This document shows positions 29,185 to 38,421 of a stretch of DNA of 64,000 nt, piece by piece. The notes under the pieces are model-generated. The model ran no database searches and was not told the origin of the DNA. It saw only the letters and a program-made list of their open reading frames with translations. Each line of letters opens with the position of its first letter. The stretch's first letter is position 1. The stretch is from an uncultured Desulfomonile sp. (GTDB lineage: Bacteria > Desulfobacterota > Desulfomonilia > Desulfomonilales > Desulfomonilaceae). The stretch is from contig CAJBEZ010000033.1 in the NCBI GenBank assembly GCA_903952205.1, positions 111,065-175,064 on the forward strand. Reading direction: 5' to 3'. The translations under genes were made by a program, and so were the position numbers.

Positions 29185-30111
29185 TCAGTCCAGGGAACAG
29201 CATGTAAACTTGCGAACTACATTTAAACCAAGTCTTTTTGCTTCAAGAATGGCTTCGTCCGATCCAACCGCCAGCGAATTTATACCCGCCTTTATGGCCA
29301 ATTTGTCCAGTTCTTTACGATAATTGCCTCCTGGCCTTGCGCAGCCCAACGAGCATTTCATGTAAGGAAGCATTATTCTAGCTCTAGCTATGAAGTTAGC
29401 TACATCTGACGGACTAGGCGCCTTTGTCAAGAACATTCTAGTCCCTTTCAAAGGGGTAAACACCACGATTACATATTTTTTTATCGGATAGTTACTGATT
29501 ATTTCGAGCGCTTTTGTTTCGCCCTTTTCCCTTCCATAATGGATTCCATAAACTATATGGGGAACGACCTCAAGCCCTGCCGAGTATAAAGCGTCAAGAG
29601 ATCTAAGAATAGGAGCTATTCCTTCAGCAAGGTGAAAAACTTCGCTGGCGGTGCTGTCGGAGCCCAATACATCTATAAGAGCCTGTTTCACTCCAGCGTC
29701 TTTAAGTTCTTGGGCTTGGTTTGAATCAATCTGACCAGTATGGACTGTGACTACCAGGTTTGTTTCGTTCTTGATTTGACGAATGGCTTCCGTAAATTTC
29801 GGCCATGGCAGGAAGCCCTGTTGGTCGCATCCCCCAGAGACAAGTATGCCTTTGTCACCCCTTGCTTCCGCTCTCTTGGCGAAACTTACCAGGTCGTCCC
29901 CGTCCGTGCAGGGGAACATATTCTCCAGCAATTTTCCACTGCAGTGATCACAATTTAATTCACAGTCAACGCCTGTAATTGACGCCGCGGGGTACGCTCC
30001 TCTAATTCCATCGACAACAAACATTCCTGGTTGATAGAATGTTATGTCTGATCCATGAAAAGATCTGGAGAGAGTCCAGGCTTCCGTAAAAATAGGATCG
30101 GTTTCTTTCAA
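29185..30111 (-). CDS. Radical SAM protein, probable second lipoyl synthase component
   Basis: The 308-residue product has I-T-G-V-D-C-E-L-N-C-D-H-C near residue 48, giving the CxxxCxxC cluster site, S-G-G-C-D-Q-Q-G near 92, and a C-terminal C-S-L-G-C-A-R-P motif near 263 plus a terminal C-C pair that could bind another Fe-S cluster. Its ATG overlaps the stop of the flavoprotein gene by 4 bases, so the two are translationally coupled. With the other radical SAM gene 67 bases downstream and an lplA-type ligase upstream, the set matches LipS1/LipS2-type lipoate assembly. This is inference from family and context. Confidence 0.7.
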   Translation of the reverse strand: MKETDPIFTEAWTLSRSFHGSDITFYQPGMFVVDGIRGAYPAASITGVDCELNCDHCSGKLLENMFPCTDGDDLVSFAKRAEARGDKGILVSGGCDQQGFLPWPKFTEAIRQIKNETNLVVTVHTGQIDSNQAQELKDAGVKQALIDVLGSDSTASEVFHLAEGIAPILRSLDALYSAGLEVVPHIVYGIHYGREKGETKALEIISNYPIKKYVIVVFTPLKGTRMFLTKAPSPSDVANFIARARIMLPYMKCSLGCARPGGNYRKELDKLAIKAGINSLAVGSDEAILEAKRLGLNVVRKFTCCSLD

Positions 30112-31202
30112 AAACTTCTTTCCCGCTTCTTGTACCCCTTGAAAGATATCCAGGTTTTTTCACAAAGCTCTGTGAAATCTTCTTCTTCCCAACCCTTGAC
30201 AAGCAATATCTTTTTGGACAGAGCATGACGGAAAATGGCCCCGTATTGGAGTAGTATGCTGTCGTGATATTCGTTAACCAACGATAAATTTTTAGACTTC
30301 ACCGCCTTGGCCACATATTCCCCAGCTACGTTACCTGAGTAGACAGCTTGAGAAATTCCGGCGCCGGTCACGGGATGCGTCAATCCCGCTGCGTCACCAC
30401 AGAAAAGAACATTATCTTTGACTAGCGGAAATCTGATTCCGTGACACGGAATCAAGCCACCCGTCCTTGCAAGCCATCCTGGTCTGGTCAAACCATTTTT
30501 TATCAACATATTTGAGAGGTTATGGAGAGCCTTTGCCGGCGTAATGTCTCTACCTGGGAACATTCCCAGTCCGAGATTAGCTGTTGAGCCTTTTGGAAAC
30601 AGCCATCCGTATCCCCCGTAGTAATCTTTATCCAGAAAAACCATTGCGTTTGAAATGTTTTGGTTGAGAGGAACTTCAAGCTGACAACCTACGAGACAGT
30701 CGTTTATTTCCAGGCCCATTTTTTTTCGCACCTTGGAATAGGCTCCGTCCGCTGCCACAACAAATTTGGCGTCAACCAGTAGATTTTCCCCAACTGAATT
30801 TATCCTGCTCTTGTTTCCTTCAAAATCCACAAAGGAAGTCGAGGACATTGTTAAAGCGCCTGAAGCCGCAGCTTCCCTAGCCAGATTTCGATCAAATTTG
30901 GGTCGGTCTATAAGATAACCTTTCGACTGGATTGCGCTTTTCTTGAACTGGATGTCCGATTTTGTCTCCATTATCCATGTCTCAAGAGAGTCCACCTGTT
31001 TGACTATGGAATTCCTGTTCAGATCGAATTCCATGAAAAGCTGGTATGGAACAAATTCTCCGCAATGAGGCCGTTCACCAATTCGTGGCTTGCTATCGAT
31101 GAGAATTACATCAAGCCCTTCCCTGGCTCCCCTTAGAGCTGCGCTGGAGCCTGACGGCCCCGCTCCTATTACCAGCACGTCACATTGAAGTTGTTGAGCC
31201 AT
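30108..31202 (-). CDS. FAD-dependent oxidoreductase, geranylgeranyl-reductase-like (LipT-like)
   Basis: The 364-residue flavoprotein has the N-terminal dinucleotide fold V-I-G-A-G-P-S-G-S-S-A-A near residue 11, V-V-A-A-D-G-A-Y-S-K near 147 and F-C-G-D-A-A-G-L-T-H-P-V-T-G-A-G-I near 265, all typical of the geranylgeranyl reductase/FixC group. Such enzymes normally reduce isoprenoid double bonds. Here the gene is wedged between a lipoate ligase (23-base overlap) and a radical SAM gene (ATGA overlap). A flavoprotein named LipT accompanies the alternative lipoate pathway in other prokaryotes, so electron supply to the radical SAM pair is the more likely job. Confidence 0.72.
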   Translation of the reverse strand: MAQQLQCDVLVIGAGPSGSSAALRGAREGLDVILIDSKPRIGERPHCGEFVPYQLFMEFDLNRNSIVKQVDSLETWIMETKSDIQFKKSAIQSKGYLIDRPKFDRNLAREAAASGALTMSSTSFVDFEGNKSRINSVGENLLVDAKFVVAADGAYSKVRKKMGLEINDCLVGCQLEVPLNQNISNAMVFLDKDYYGGYGWLFPKGSTANLGLGMFPGRDITPAKALHNLSNMLIKNGLTRPGWLARTGGLIPCHGIRFPLVKDNVLFCGDAAGLTHPVTGAGISQAVYSGNVAGEYVAKAVKSKNLSLVNEYHDSILLQYGAIFRHALSKKILLVKGWEEEDFTELCEKTWISFKGYKKRERSF

Positions 31203-32763
31203 TAATTAGCCTGATGGTTTTTTCCAATAATTCTATGTTTAGAAACGTTTTGTTATCAAATTTGCCCTTGTAAGCATCCGTCCCTTTTCCTAAATCGTAA
31301 CATGTCGTGGAATCAAGGTTAACAAGAACTCCGGGAACGGGAACCGCTTCCATTTCCAGTCTGTGTTTGGAATAAAACGCTTCACAGCATGAGCCGATGT
31401 AAAGTCCACTGTCACTTGAGGATTTGGCATGAAGGGTATCTATCAAATGTTCGAAACTTTGAATAGTCAGTGGCTCGAGATTAAATCGTCGGGCTAATTG
31501 GAAGAAATATCCAATTTCACACGCCCCACATTCCGAACAGCCCTCTCTTTCACGGAAATCACAATCCAGATTCTTGGAACAATACGGAAGTAATAACCAT
31601 CTTGCAGATTGGTTCTTGATTGCATCCGGAGAAACATTGATAAAAAATAATTCGTTTACTTCTGGTAGACTAAAATTGCTGGAAACCAGTTTCAGTCTGT
31701 CGGAGGCCTCGGCTACCGCTTCTGCTACCCGTTCAGGATCTACTCCACAAATTTGTCCTCCAACCGACCTGAAAAAAGTCATCACGCGGTCCTTTATCCT
31801 GTCCCTGTCTAGAGGAACACCCACCAGAAACGCTTCCAGATCGAAGCACAATCTCTGAGGAATGGCAAAGAAATCTCCAGTTATGAGAGCCTGACGAATT
31901 CTTTTCCCCCCTGGCCCCATCCACAAATGAACCCTGATTGTACCTCCCTCGCTTTGAGAAATGGAACGTAATGAATCTCCTTCGATTTTCGGCCTTGAAT
32001 GTGAATAAATCCAATCCGGGCTGGAGTAAAATGTTAGTTCATTTCTTAATCGCATATCTTCCCTATCCGTTAGTTGATCCGGATAGAAATTTAGGCCCAA
32101 GTTTCCTGAAAATTCCTCAACAAAAACTTCTTTCAGATCATCCACATTTACGGGGGATTTAACGATGTCATTAAGAAAACAGATTCTCTCCATTAGAGAT
32201 TCTATTTCACGTTTTTTCAATTTCTCTACGGGTACTCTCAATGCCTTTAGAAACAACTCTGTTTCATTTTCTATCAACACAGTTCCTTGAAACATCATTG
32301 CGCCGGAAATAAAAGCTCCCCCTGTTCCGGAAATCTTACGTCCATTAACTTCTATGTCATTTCGTGGTCTGAATTGAGCGTCAATCCCCATCCTGGACAA
32401 GCCTTCGGCCGCGGTGGAACAAATTCTCTCCAAAACTTTTTCATACGGTCCCGTAAAAGGAGGAACGCCTGTGGCCGAAAAAATTTCCCATCCGAGAGCC
32501 GACGGCTGGAATAATATTGCCCCGCCTCCTGTAATGCGTCTATTGACATCAATGTTGTGAGCTTGGCAAAAATCGGTGCGGATTTCCAGATTTGTATCCT
32601 GATTGTATCCCACCAACGCAGCCATTCGGTCGAATTGCAGAAATCTGAATGTCGCCGGTGAATATCCAGATGAGACTTCTTCCAAAATTATATTGTCGAG
32701 GGCCATATTTGCTGATGCTGGTAGAGCCCTCGTATCCAGCAATCGAATTTTTTTCTCGCTCAT
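31180..32763 (-). CDS. Lipoate-protein ligase A domain fused to DUF116
   Basis: The 527-residue product has an N-terminal lipoate/octanoate ligase domain: R-I-T-G-G-G-A-I-L-F near residue 77, N-D-I-E-V-N-G-R-K-I-S-G-T-G-G near 140 with the catalytic lysine, and an accessory domain near 270-350 (G-D-F-F-A-I-P). From about residue 380 a cysteine-rich part follows (C-S-K-N-L-D-C, then G-C-S-E-C-G-A-C, and later G-S-C-C) that resembles DUF116, a domain of unknown function with several conserved cysteines. The ligase would attach octanoate or lipoate to carrier proteins; the fused domain might bind a metal or Fe-S cluster. It is the second gene of the operon, after skp. Confidence 0.8.
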   Translation of the reverse strand: MSEKKIRLLDTRALPASANMALDNIILEEVSSGYSPATFRFLQFDRMAALVGYNQDTNLEIRTDFCQAHNIDVNRRITGGGAILFQPSALGWEIFSATGVPPFTGPYEKVLERICSTAAEGLSRMGIDAQFRPRNDIEVNGRKISGTGGAFISGAMMFQGTVLIENETELFLKALRVPVEKLKKREIESLMERICFLNDIVKSPVNVDDLKEVFVEEFSGNLGLNFYPDQLTDREDMRLRNELTFYSSPDWIYSHSRPKIEGDSLRSISQSEGGTIRVHLWMGPGGKRIRQALITGDFFAIPQRLCFDLEAFLVGVPLDRDRIKDRVMTFFRSVGGQICGVDPERVAEAVAEASDRLKLVSSNFSLPEVNELFFINVSPDAIKNQSARWLLLPYCSKNLDCDFREREGCSECGACEIGYFFQLARRFNLEPLTIQSFEHLIDTLHAKSSSDSGLYIGSCCEAFYSKHRLEMEAVPVPGVLVNLDSTTCYDLGKGTDAYKGKFDNKTFLNIELLEKTIRLINGSTTSM

Positions 32764-32830
32764 TTGGACGAATCTTGGTTAGGTTTATTGGTTATGGATA
32801 ACATTCACCGGCGCATGGATTATTCAAGAA

Positions 32831-33382
32831 TCACTTCTTGGCCGGCGCTTGCTGCATAGTAGAGTCAAGATGGCTGATGACCTTGTCGGTTATATCAGGC
32901 ATGTCTTTAGAATAAATTATGGATTCCTTCAAAAAAACCACAGCTATTCCTTCCTGCTCAGCCACTTTTGCCACGGATTGATTTATTTGAGACATCATGG
33001 AATCATTTACAACCTTTTGCTGTTCCATTACCTTTGTTCTGAAAAGTTGCTGCTCCTGTTGAAGTTCCTGGTATTTGGTTCTGATTTCATCTTCCAGCTT
33101 ATCTTTATCAGCCTCTTTGAGATTTGCTTTGTCTTTTTCTAGACTTTCCTGAACCTTCCTTATATCTAAGCTCAATGAAGTCATTTTTGGGGTTGGTTCA
33201 GATTGAAATTTTCTTAATTCTTCGAGCGCTGATTTCACTTTCTGGGATTTGTTAGAAATGTCGGTCATACTGACATCCGCCATCTTCGTTCCCTGAGCCA
33301 GGGACATGGTCGAAAAGCCGACAGCTAAAATAGCGCTAAGACTTAATATCATGAACAGTTTAACAACATTTGCATCTCTCAT
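32831..33382 (-). CDS. Skp/OmpH-type periplasmic chaperone
   Basis: The start is the ATG at 33382, preceded by a GGGGAAG ribosome binding site; the frame is open upstream without support. The 183-residue product has a signal peptide ending near A-Q-G (residue 30) and then a long charged alpha-helical stretch (about 45-130, coiled-coil-like) followed by a V-A-E-Q-E-G-I-A-V-V-F-L segment and I-Y-S-K-D-M-P-D-I-T-D-K-V, the closing pattern of the OmpH/Skp family. Skp holds unfolded outer-membrane proteins in the periplasm. It is 67 bases upstream of the lplA-DUF116 gene on the same strand, so it may share that mRNA. Confidence 0.85.
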   Translation of the reverse strand: MRDANVVKLFMILSLSAILAVGFSTMSLAQGTKMADVSMTDISNKSQKVKSALEELRKFQSEPTPKMTSLSLDIRKVQESLEKDKANLKEADKDKLEDEIRTKYQELQQEQQLFRTKVMEQQKVVNDSMMSQINQSVAKVAEQEGIAVVFLKESIIYSKDMPDITDKVISHLDSTMQQAPAKK

Positions 33383-33535
33383 TGCATCTTCCCCTTGTTT
33401 GATATTAAAACTGCGGAGAGCATACTCTAAAGAGCGTTGGGTGTCTATCCCGAACCTGACGGGTTGAGACAGGCTGACAGATATGCGTTTTTTCGTGTTT
33501 GAACTGGCGCAACTCATTTAAATTAGGAGAAAAAT

Positions 33536-33976
33536 ATGAAACCGCTTAGCTCTTTCATTATCTTAAGTAGTATATTCTGCCTTTGCTTGGGGGTTGTTCA
33601 TGCTGCAGAGTTTGGTTTGGCTGAAAACATACTGTCAGAATTTGGAGCGATAAGATATGAAAATAATTACACTAAAGTTCCAACTACAGGTAAGTTGGTT
33701 TCAATCAAGATAACCGATGGAGGAAAAATCTTTTATATTTGTAGGGAAAAAAACGGATATGCCGTTTACAATCTTGAGATCAGGCCACTGGAAGGGTTCA
33801 GGGAAAAGATAGAGCAGGACCTTAAGGACAAAAAACAGAAACCGGAAAAAATTTATCCTGAAGAGTTACTTCTTACAAAAGATAGGCACGACTATGAGGT
33901 TAGAAAAAGACTTAATAAATACAGTGAAGCGGTTTGGATCCGAAATGAGATCGTTATTCCCAACTTGGGCAATTAA
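33536..33976 (+). CDS. Exported protein of unknown function
   Basis: The 146-residue product has a clear signal peptide (hydrophobic residues 7-22, cleavage near V-H-A-A-E) and an AGGAG ribosome binding site six bases before the ATG. The mature part is charged, with two cysteine-poor beta-like stretches (T-T-G-K-L-V-S-I-K-I and Y-I-C-R-E-K-N-G-Y-A-V-Y) and a lysine-rich helix. It is divergent to skp. I do not recognise the family; the location would be periplasm. Confidence 0.65.
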   Translation: MKPLSSFIILSSIFCLCLGVVHAAEFGLAENILSEFGAIRYENNYTKVPTTGKLVSIKITDGGKIFYICREKNGYAVYNLEIRPLEGFREKIEQDLKDKKQKPEKIYPEELLLTKDRHDYEVRKRLNKYSEAVWIRNEIVIPNLGN

Positions 33977-34016
33977 TTTTGTAGCGGTATCTTTATGAAA
34001 CGCGCTTAAACAGAAC

Positions 34017-34043
34017 GGGCGTCGGCCTTGGAGCCTGACGCCC
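34017..34043 (+). terminator. Possible terminator hairpin
   Basis: GGGCGTC at 34017-34023 pairs with GACGCCC at 34037-34043 and lies 40 bases after the exported-protein stop. There is no T-run, so intrinsic termination is uncertain. Confidence 0.4.
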
Positions 34044-34163
34044 TGCTACGTGACCTTTACTTCGTGAACTATAAACTTTCCAAAACAACTTGAGGGAACT
34101 TGCGCATATTGCGCCCCATGTTGCTCCCGTAGTTCTGGACTCAAATTTTGTCAATTTTTCAGT

Positions 34164-34664
34164 CTATTTCTTCTCGAGGATTTTATTCCAACTCTCAATA
34201 TAATTTTTTGTTTTTCCAAATAGCTCGGTGGTATCATCATCGATAGTGATTGTTTCAATCATGTCATTGTTACTGATTTTATTCACTACTTCCTGGTCTT
34301 GCTCTCCCATTACTTCACCAAAAACAGAATGTTTCCCGTCGAGCCACGGAGTGGCGATGTGAGTGATAAAGAACTGGCTTCCGTTTGTGTTTGGTCCGGA
34401 ATTGGCCATGGAAAGCATTCCCGGTTTGTCATGTTTTAACGTGACATCAAATTCGTCACGGAATTTGTAGCCGGGGCCTCCTGTGCCGGTTCCGTAAGGA
34501 CAGCCTCCCTGAATCATGAAATCTTCAATAACTCTGTGAAATTTCAGGCCATTATAAAACCCTTTTTGTACAAGGTTTGCGAAATTCGCCACCGTTACTG
34601 GGGTAAGATCAGCAAAAAGTTTTAGGTTTATATCGCCCTTGTTAGTCTTGATTGTTGCCCTCAC
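34164..34664 (-). CDS. Cyclophilin-type peptidyl-prolyl cis-trans isomerase
   Basis: The 166-residue protein is a cytoplasmic cyclophilin: no signal peptide, F-H-R-V-I near residue 42 with the catalytic arginine, Q-G-G-C-P-Y-G-T-G near 52, [16 protein letters not shown] near 86 and [10 protein letters not shown] near 108. All active-site residues are present. It speeds proline isomerisation during folding. Length matches bacterial PpiB-type enzymes. It has its own AGGAGG-like site (TCCTCC on the plus strand at 34669-34676) and no obvious operon partner. Confidence 0.92.
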   Translation of the reverse strand: MRATIKTNKGDINLKLFADLTPVTVANFANLVQKGFYNGLKFHRVIEDFMIQGGCPYGTGTGGPGYKFRDEFDVTLKHDKPGMLSMANSGPNTNGSQFFITHIATPWLDGKHSVFGEVMGEQDQEVVNKISNNDMIETITIDDDTTELFGKTKNYIESWNKILEKK

Positions 34665-34776
34665 TACATATCCTCCTGGTTTAAATAGATTGAAAGCCCT
34701 GTTCAGCTAGCTTGCTCTACACTCATGTATACCATTTTGTGTTTAAACAGTTAACTGGCGCATCGCTGTTTTAGCC

Positions 34777-36240
34777 TTAACGATAAATGGTGAGATAATT
34801 TTTTAGGTCTATTTTACCTCTAGTTCGCTCTGAACTCATGTACCTGATTTTTCCAAAAATCGACCGTTCTGGTCCCCATGGTCTGTCGTATCGACCCAGT
34901 ATCCAAAAAATCCCTGAGTAAGAATTTGGATCGCGACCATCCAAAGCATATTTGTCATTCAGTTCAATCATTATTTCCATTGATCTTTTAGGAGTAACGC
35001 TCCATTCAAGTATCTTCTTGCCCCACAGCATTCTCAAGTAGTTATGAATTTTCCCGGTTCTCACCAGCTCTTTCTGAGCCGCATTCCAAATGTTGTCATG
35101 AGTTGCGGCGTTCTCAAATTCGCCTGTTTCATAATAAAATTCTTTCGGGTCCGATTGATGATCAGCCAAAGTCTTCCTGGACCAGTCAGGCAGTGAATCG
35201 TAAGAATCAAAATTGCTCGTCAACGTGCACATGTTGAAACCAATTTCTCTCCAGGTGACCAGTTCATCGAGAAAAGCCTCGGCGTTTTTCCCCGTGCCCC
35301 ACCATCCAGTCCTTTTGCCGTTGCTTTTCTCGGACAGTTTATCAGGCGTCCAGTCTTCGGATCGCATTAGTGTCCAGAATATCTCGTGCGCCGATATGTG
35401 ACCCCAGTGCAAATATGGAGACAAACCGCTGGTTGCAGGATGATCCACAGAATTTCTCTCCTCTGCGTATCTCCTTAAACGCTGGTTCAAAAATCTCCCG
35501 AGGGTGGCGGAGGCCTGAGATGAACCTCCTTGTATAGCCGTAAGACCTATCTTATGGTCAATAGGGAGCTTGGTCAGGTCCCGATGTTCAGACAGAAGCA
35601 GAAACTCAGACGCACGGGGCCACTTCTGAATAATGTTGTCCGGAAATTTCTTGAGACGTCTTAATTCGCTGCGTCTCAGAGGGGCTTCTTCAGGGGCTTC
35701 CATAATATATTTGGGCAGATTTTTTTGAAGGTGCCTTCGAAAAGAAAAAGCGCTTACAAAAACTTGATCCGATTCACGACATGGGAATAAGCCATTTGAG
35801 TCAACCTGTTCCATTCTGCAAAAGACCTGTGAAGCTCCGGCGAGAGTCATCCCCGGCAAGAAAAAGCATGGGAAAAAATCAGTCACCACTACACAGGCCT
35901 TGAATGAAAATTCTCGTAAAAGCCCCTTTCCGGCGTCTGGATCTGGTTCTATGTACGGATAATAAGCTATCTCAGAGTTCTGAACCGCTAAAAGGTTGTC
36001 TTTCATGCCGTCCATGACAAAATTGTGAAATCTATCACACGCATATCTGTGCGCGCACCTGAGAGCTTCGAGAATTACAAGGGGCTTGTCGAGTCGCTTC
36101 GCCCACATGAGCGATCGATCCAGGCTGAAATTCCATCTGACTCTTCTGTAAGAGGTCATCCAGTAAAGAACAAAGTCACCATTGTCATTTACCGGCATGT
36201 TGTTGAGAACTTTTACGCGATGATCTGGGAAATTTTCCAT
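34777..36240 (-). CDS. Class II-like DNA photolyase
   Basis: The 487-residue product has an N-terminal photolyase alpha/beta domain (Y-W-M-T-S-Y-R-R-V-R-W-N near residue 26) and a C-terminal FAD domain with L-R-M-L-W-G-K-K-I-L-E-W near 400, Y-A-L-D-G-R-D-P-N-S-Y near 430 and W-G-P-E-R-S-I-F-G-K-I-R-Y-M near 450, which is the class II photolyase pattern. It would repair UV pyrimidine dimers using light. The N-terminal half is more divergent than in well-known class II enzymes, so a specialised subgroup is possible. It stands alone, 113 bases upstream of the cyclophilin gene. Confidence 0.85.
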   Translation of the reverse strand: MENFPDHRVKVLNNMPVNDNGDFVLYWMTSYRRVRWNFSLDRSLMWAKRLDKPLVILEALRCAHRYACDRFHNFVMDGMKDNLLAVQNSEIAYYPYIEPDPDAGKGLLREFSFKACVVVTDFFPCFFLPGMTLAGASQVFCRMEQVDSNGLFPCRESDQVFVSAFSFRRHLQKNLPKYIMEAPEEAPLRRSELRRLKKFPDNIIQKWPRASEFLLLSEHRDLTKLPIDHKIGLTAIQGGSSQASATLGRFLNQRLRRYAEERNSVDHPATSGLSPYLHWGHISAHEIFWTLMRSEDWTPDKLSEKSNGKRTGWWGTGKNAEAFLDELVTWREIGFNMCTLTSNFDSYDSLPDWSRKTLADHQSDPKEFYYETGEFENAATHDNIWNAAQKELVRTGKIHNYLRMLWGKKILEWSVTPKRSMEIMIELNDKYALDGRDPNSYSGIFWILGRYDRPWGPERSIFGKIRYMSSERTRGKIDLKNYLTIYR

Positions 36241-36353
36241 GCAATTTGCCTTGGTTTTTATTTCGTGTTCTTGTTAAGGAGTCTATCTTTGAATTAAATA
36301 TTGTGGGAATCAATATTGATCAACAGTGAAACAGATTGCCAGAGGATTTTCAA

Positions 36354-36947
36354 ATGTTCATAGTGTTTGAGGGAATCGATGGGAGTGGGAAAACCACTCA
36401 GGCCGAGATCCTCTCGCGTAAACTAACATCTTTGGGAATCCCTAATATTTGGACAAGAGAACCGTCCGATGGACTTATTGGACAAAATTTAAGAAAACTG
36501 GAGACCAGGCTAGCTCCGGAAGAGGAATCCAGGCTTTTTCTTGAAGATCGACTGGACCATGTTAAGAAGGTTATAGATCCGGCTATCAAAAATCATGAGC
36601 ATGTAATATGTGATCGTTATTACCATTCTTCAGCCGCTTATCAGGGATCCAGAGGTCTTAATCCTAATGATATTCTTAGAGAAAATAGTTCAAGGGTCCC
36701 GATTCCAGACATCGTTTTCCTGATCGAGATATCCGTTTCAACTGCTCTGTTTAGAATTGGCAAATGCCGACCGGAAGGTTTCTCCGTATTTGAAAAAGCC
36801 GCAGAACTTGAAAAGGTGGCCGCCATTTATAAGACTTTTGATGATTCCTCTATCAGGAGAATTAACGGTGAGAAGCGCTCTTCCGAGTTAAGTCTTGAGA
36901 TTCTGGAGCACCTAAAAAATTTGGGTCTAAAGATTTGTTGCTGTTGA
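36354..36947 (+). CDS. tmk: Thymidylate kinase
   Basis: The start is the ATG at 36354, preceded by AGAGGA; a TTG at 36336 in frame is less likely. The 197-residue enzyme phosphorylates dTMP to dTDP. It has P-loop F-E-G-I-D-G-S-G-K-T-T near residue 6, W-T-R-E-P-S-D near 37, the D-R-Y-Y-H-S-S-A-A-Y-Q-G motif near 88 and a short LID region. The P-loop carries the usual second basic/Thr pair. Length is slightly below the common 205-215, mainly because the C-terminal helices are short. Confidence 0.9.
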   Translation: MFIVFEGIDGSGKTTQAEILSRKLTSLGIPNIWTREPSDGLIGQNLRKLETRLAPEEESRLFLEDRLDHVKKVIDPAIKNHEHVICDRYYHSSAAYQGSRGLNPNDILRENSSRVPIPDIVFLIEISVSTALFRIGKCRPEGFSVFEKAAELEKVAAIYKTFDDSSIRRINGEKRSSELSLEILEHLKNLGLKICCC

Positions 36948-37016
36948 ATCTCGAATTAAATGGACTGTTTTTTTCTGATTATTTGGGACAGGCGTGCTTT
37001 TTTCCAAGATGTTTGG

Positions 37017-37041
37017 ACCGAGCCGGGAAACCCGGTTCGGT
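37017..37041 (+). terminator. Hairpin downstream of tmk
   Basis: Arms 37017-37027 and 37031-37041 pair over 11 bases with one G-U pair and a three-base AAA loop, 70 bases after the tmk stop. It is the strongest hairpin in the 36948-37369 gap, although no T-run follows. Confidence 0.5.
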
Positions 37042-37101
37042 GTTCAGTGGAAGCCAGACGTACATTCTCTCTAGTATTGATCTGAAAAAGTTAACATAGA
37101 T

Positions 37102-37302
37102 TCATAGAGATTTAACGAGCATGGAATAGGCTATCAATGTTCCCAGTTCTATACCTCTGTCCCCGTTAAAAGCACTCTCTAGAGTAGCACTACCAATACG
37201 AATTGTCCGATTGTTGTAATCAATCATTTCTTTCTTGGAAAACGGCTCCTTATCGGCGATTGCTATCTTCCATTGCCTATGTCTGTCCCATTCTGGATGT
37301 GA
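37102..37302 (-). pseudogene. C-terminal remnant of an unknown gene
   Basis: An open frame of 66 codons ends at TGA 37104-37102 and has no start codon: a stop lies directly before its first residue (S-H-P-E-W-D-R-H). The translation has normal coding character (W-K-I-A-I-A-D-K-E-P-F, R-T-I-R-I-G-S-A-T-L-E) with balanced composition, so it looks like the 3' end of a lost gene. I do not recognise the family. The remainder of the 36948-37369 gap holds only the tmk hairpin. Confidence 0.45.
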
Positions 37303-37369
37303 TCATTTTCTTGTTTCGAAAACAAAAGTTAATAAAAATAATTCTAACCTAACGACTATTTTCTGAAAG

Positions 37370-37687
37370 TTATGGACTGTCGGCGTTCTTCACTCGAACA
37401 GCAAAAACTTTCTCTTTCGTTACCGAGTTTGTAATTTCGCAACAGGGGCATGCAGGGTCCGATGACATTGCCAAATGCTGTAAAATGGTGCAACTCACGG
37501 GAAATCCCCTCGGACAAAGTTTATTGCAATCACGATCAAGGAGTTTGTACACGCTTCCATCTGCAAAAATCACTAGCCGATTGGCTTCGTCAGCGCACAC
37601 AAGGGTTTGAGTATCATTTGCATTGACGATTGTGCCAAAAGAGCTCAGAACAACTATTAGAGCGATCAGCAAGATTCGGATCTTCAT
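37370..37687 (-). CDS. Small exported cysteine-rich protein
   Basis: The start at 37687 follows GGAGG by five bases and gives 105 residues. A signal peptide (M-K-I-R-I-L-L-I-A-L...) probably ends near V-N-A (residue 23). The mature protein carries seven cysteines, including C-N-K-L-C-P-R-G and C-P-C-C motifs, which suggests disulfides or metal binding in the periplasm. No family recognised. It stands in a decayed stretch between tmk and an IS remnant. Confidence 0.6.
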   Translation of the reverse strand: MKIRILLIALIVVLSSFGTIVNANDTQTLVCADEANRLVIFADGSVYKLLDRDCNKLCPRGFPVSCTILQHLAMSSDPACPCCEITNSVTKEKVFAVRVKNADSP

Positions 37688-37979
37688 AACCACCTCCATC
37701 AATGTAGCTATTTACGAGAATTACGCTTCGCTCTTGGCGGCCATGGAAACAACGATAGAGATCCTATCGATGCTCAGACCTCAAAAGCCTTCGTGTCCTC
37801 ATCCACAAACACCCATACACCAATCGTGCCAGAGCTTGGAGACATACGAATTTGAACACTAAGTGGCCATAATGCCAAGGTGTTTTTACCTTTAGCTAAA
37901 GTCACAAGTTGATGCGGGCGAACGATGGTTGGCCACCATAAATGAGCGTTATCGCTCTATAGACAATGCGGTTCCTTTT

Positions 37980-38421
37980 AACCCATTAATTGTAGACAGT
38001 TTATATCAAGTTCAATCTCGCACATCGATATTCCGTTTCTGTGCATTATCATTCGCCGGAAGGTTTCGGAAGGGACCAAAGGGCAAATCGTCTATGAGTT
38101 TACCCGACGCCGGGTTATCCTGTCGGCTGCCGGGCTTCCAAAGAAAACCTTTTGGTTGTTGATCCGTCGAACGTTGGGCGACAATCCGCAATACTGCTAT
38201 TTCACCGGCAACGCCATGAGCAGTACAAGGCTAAGGACACTTGTATGGCTCAGTGGTCTAAGATGGGCAATAGAACAGTGCTTTCAGGAAACCAAGACAG
38301 AACTGGGCATGGACCACTACGAAGTGCGTAAGTTTCCAGGATGGCGCCAGCACATCATAACCTGCATGCTGGCCCATTTTTTTCTCTGGCACCTGAAAAT
38401 CAGGCTGGGGTCAAATAATTG
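37980..38421 (+). mobile_element. IS701-like transposase, 3' remnant
   Basis: Reading one frame from about 37990 to the TGA near 38421 gives the end of a DDE transposase: E-F-T-R-R-R-V-I-L-S, W-A-I-E-Q-C-F-Q-E-T-K-T-E-L-G-M-D-H-Y (with the catalytic glutamate) and M-L-A-H-F-F-L-W-H-L-K-I-R-L. The N-terminal two thirds and the left end are missing, and no start codon fits. Its right side runs directly into the 3' end of the DnaB-like gene, so the insertion or a later deletion cut both. Confidence 0.75.
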
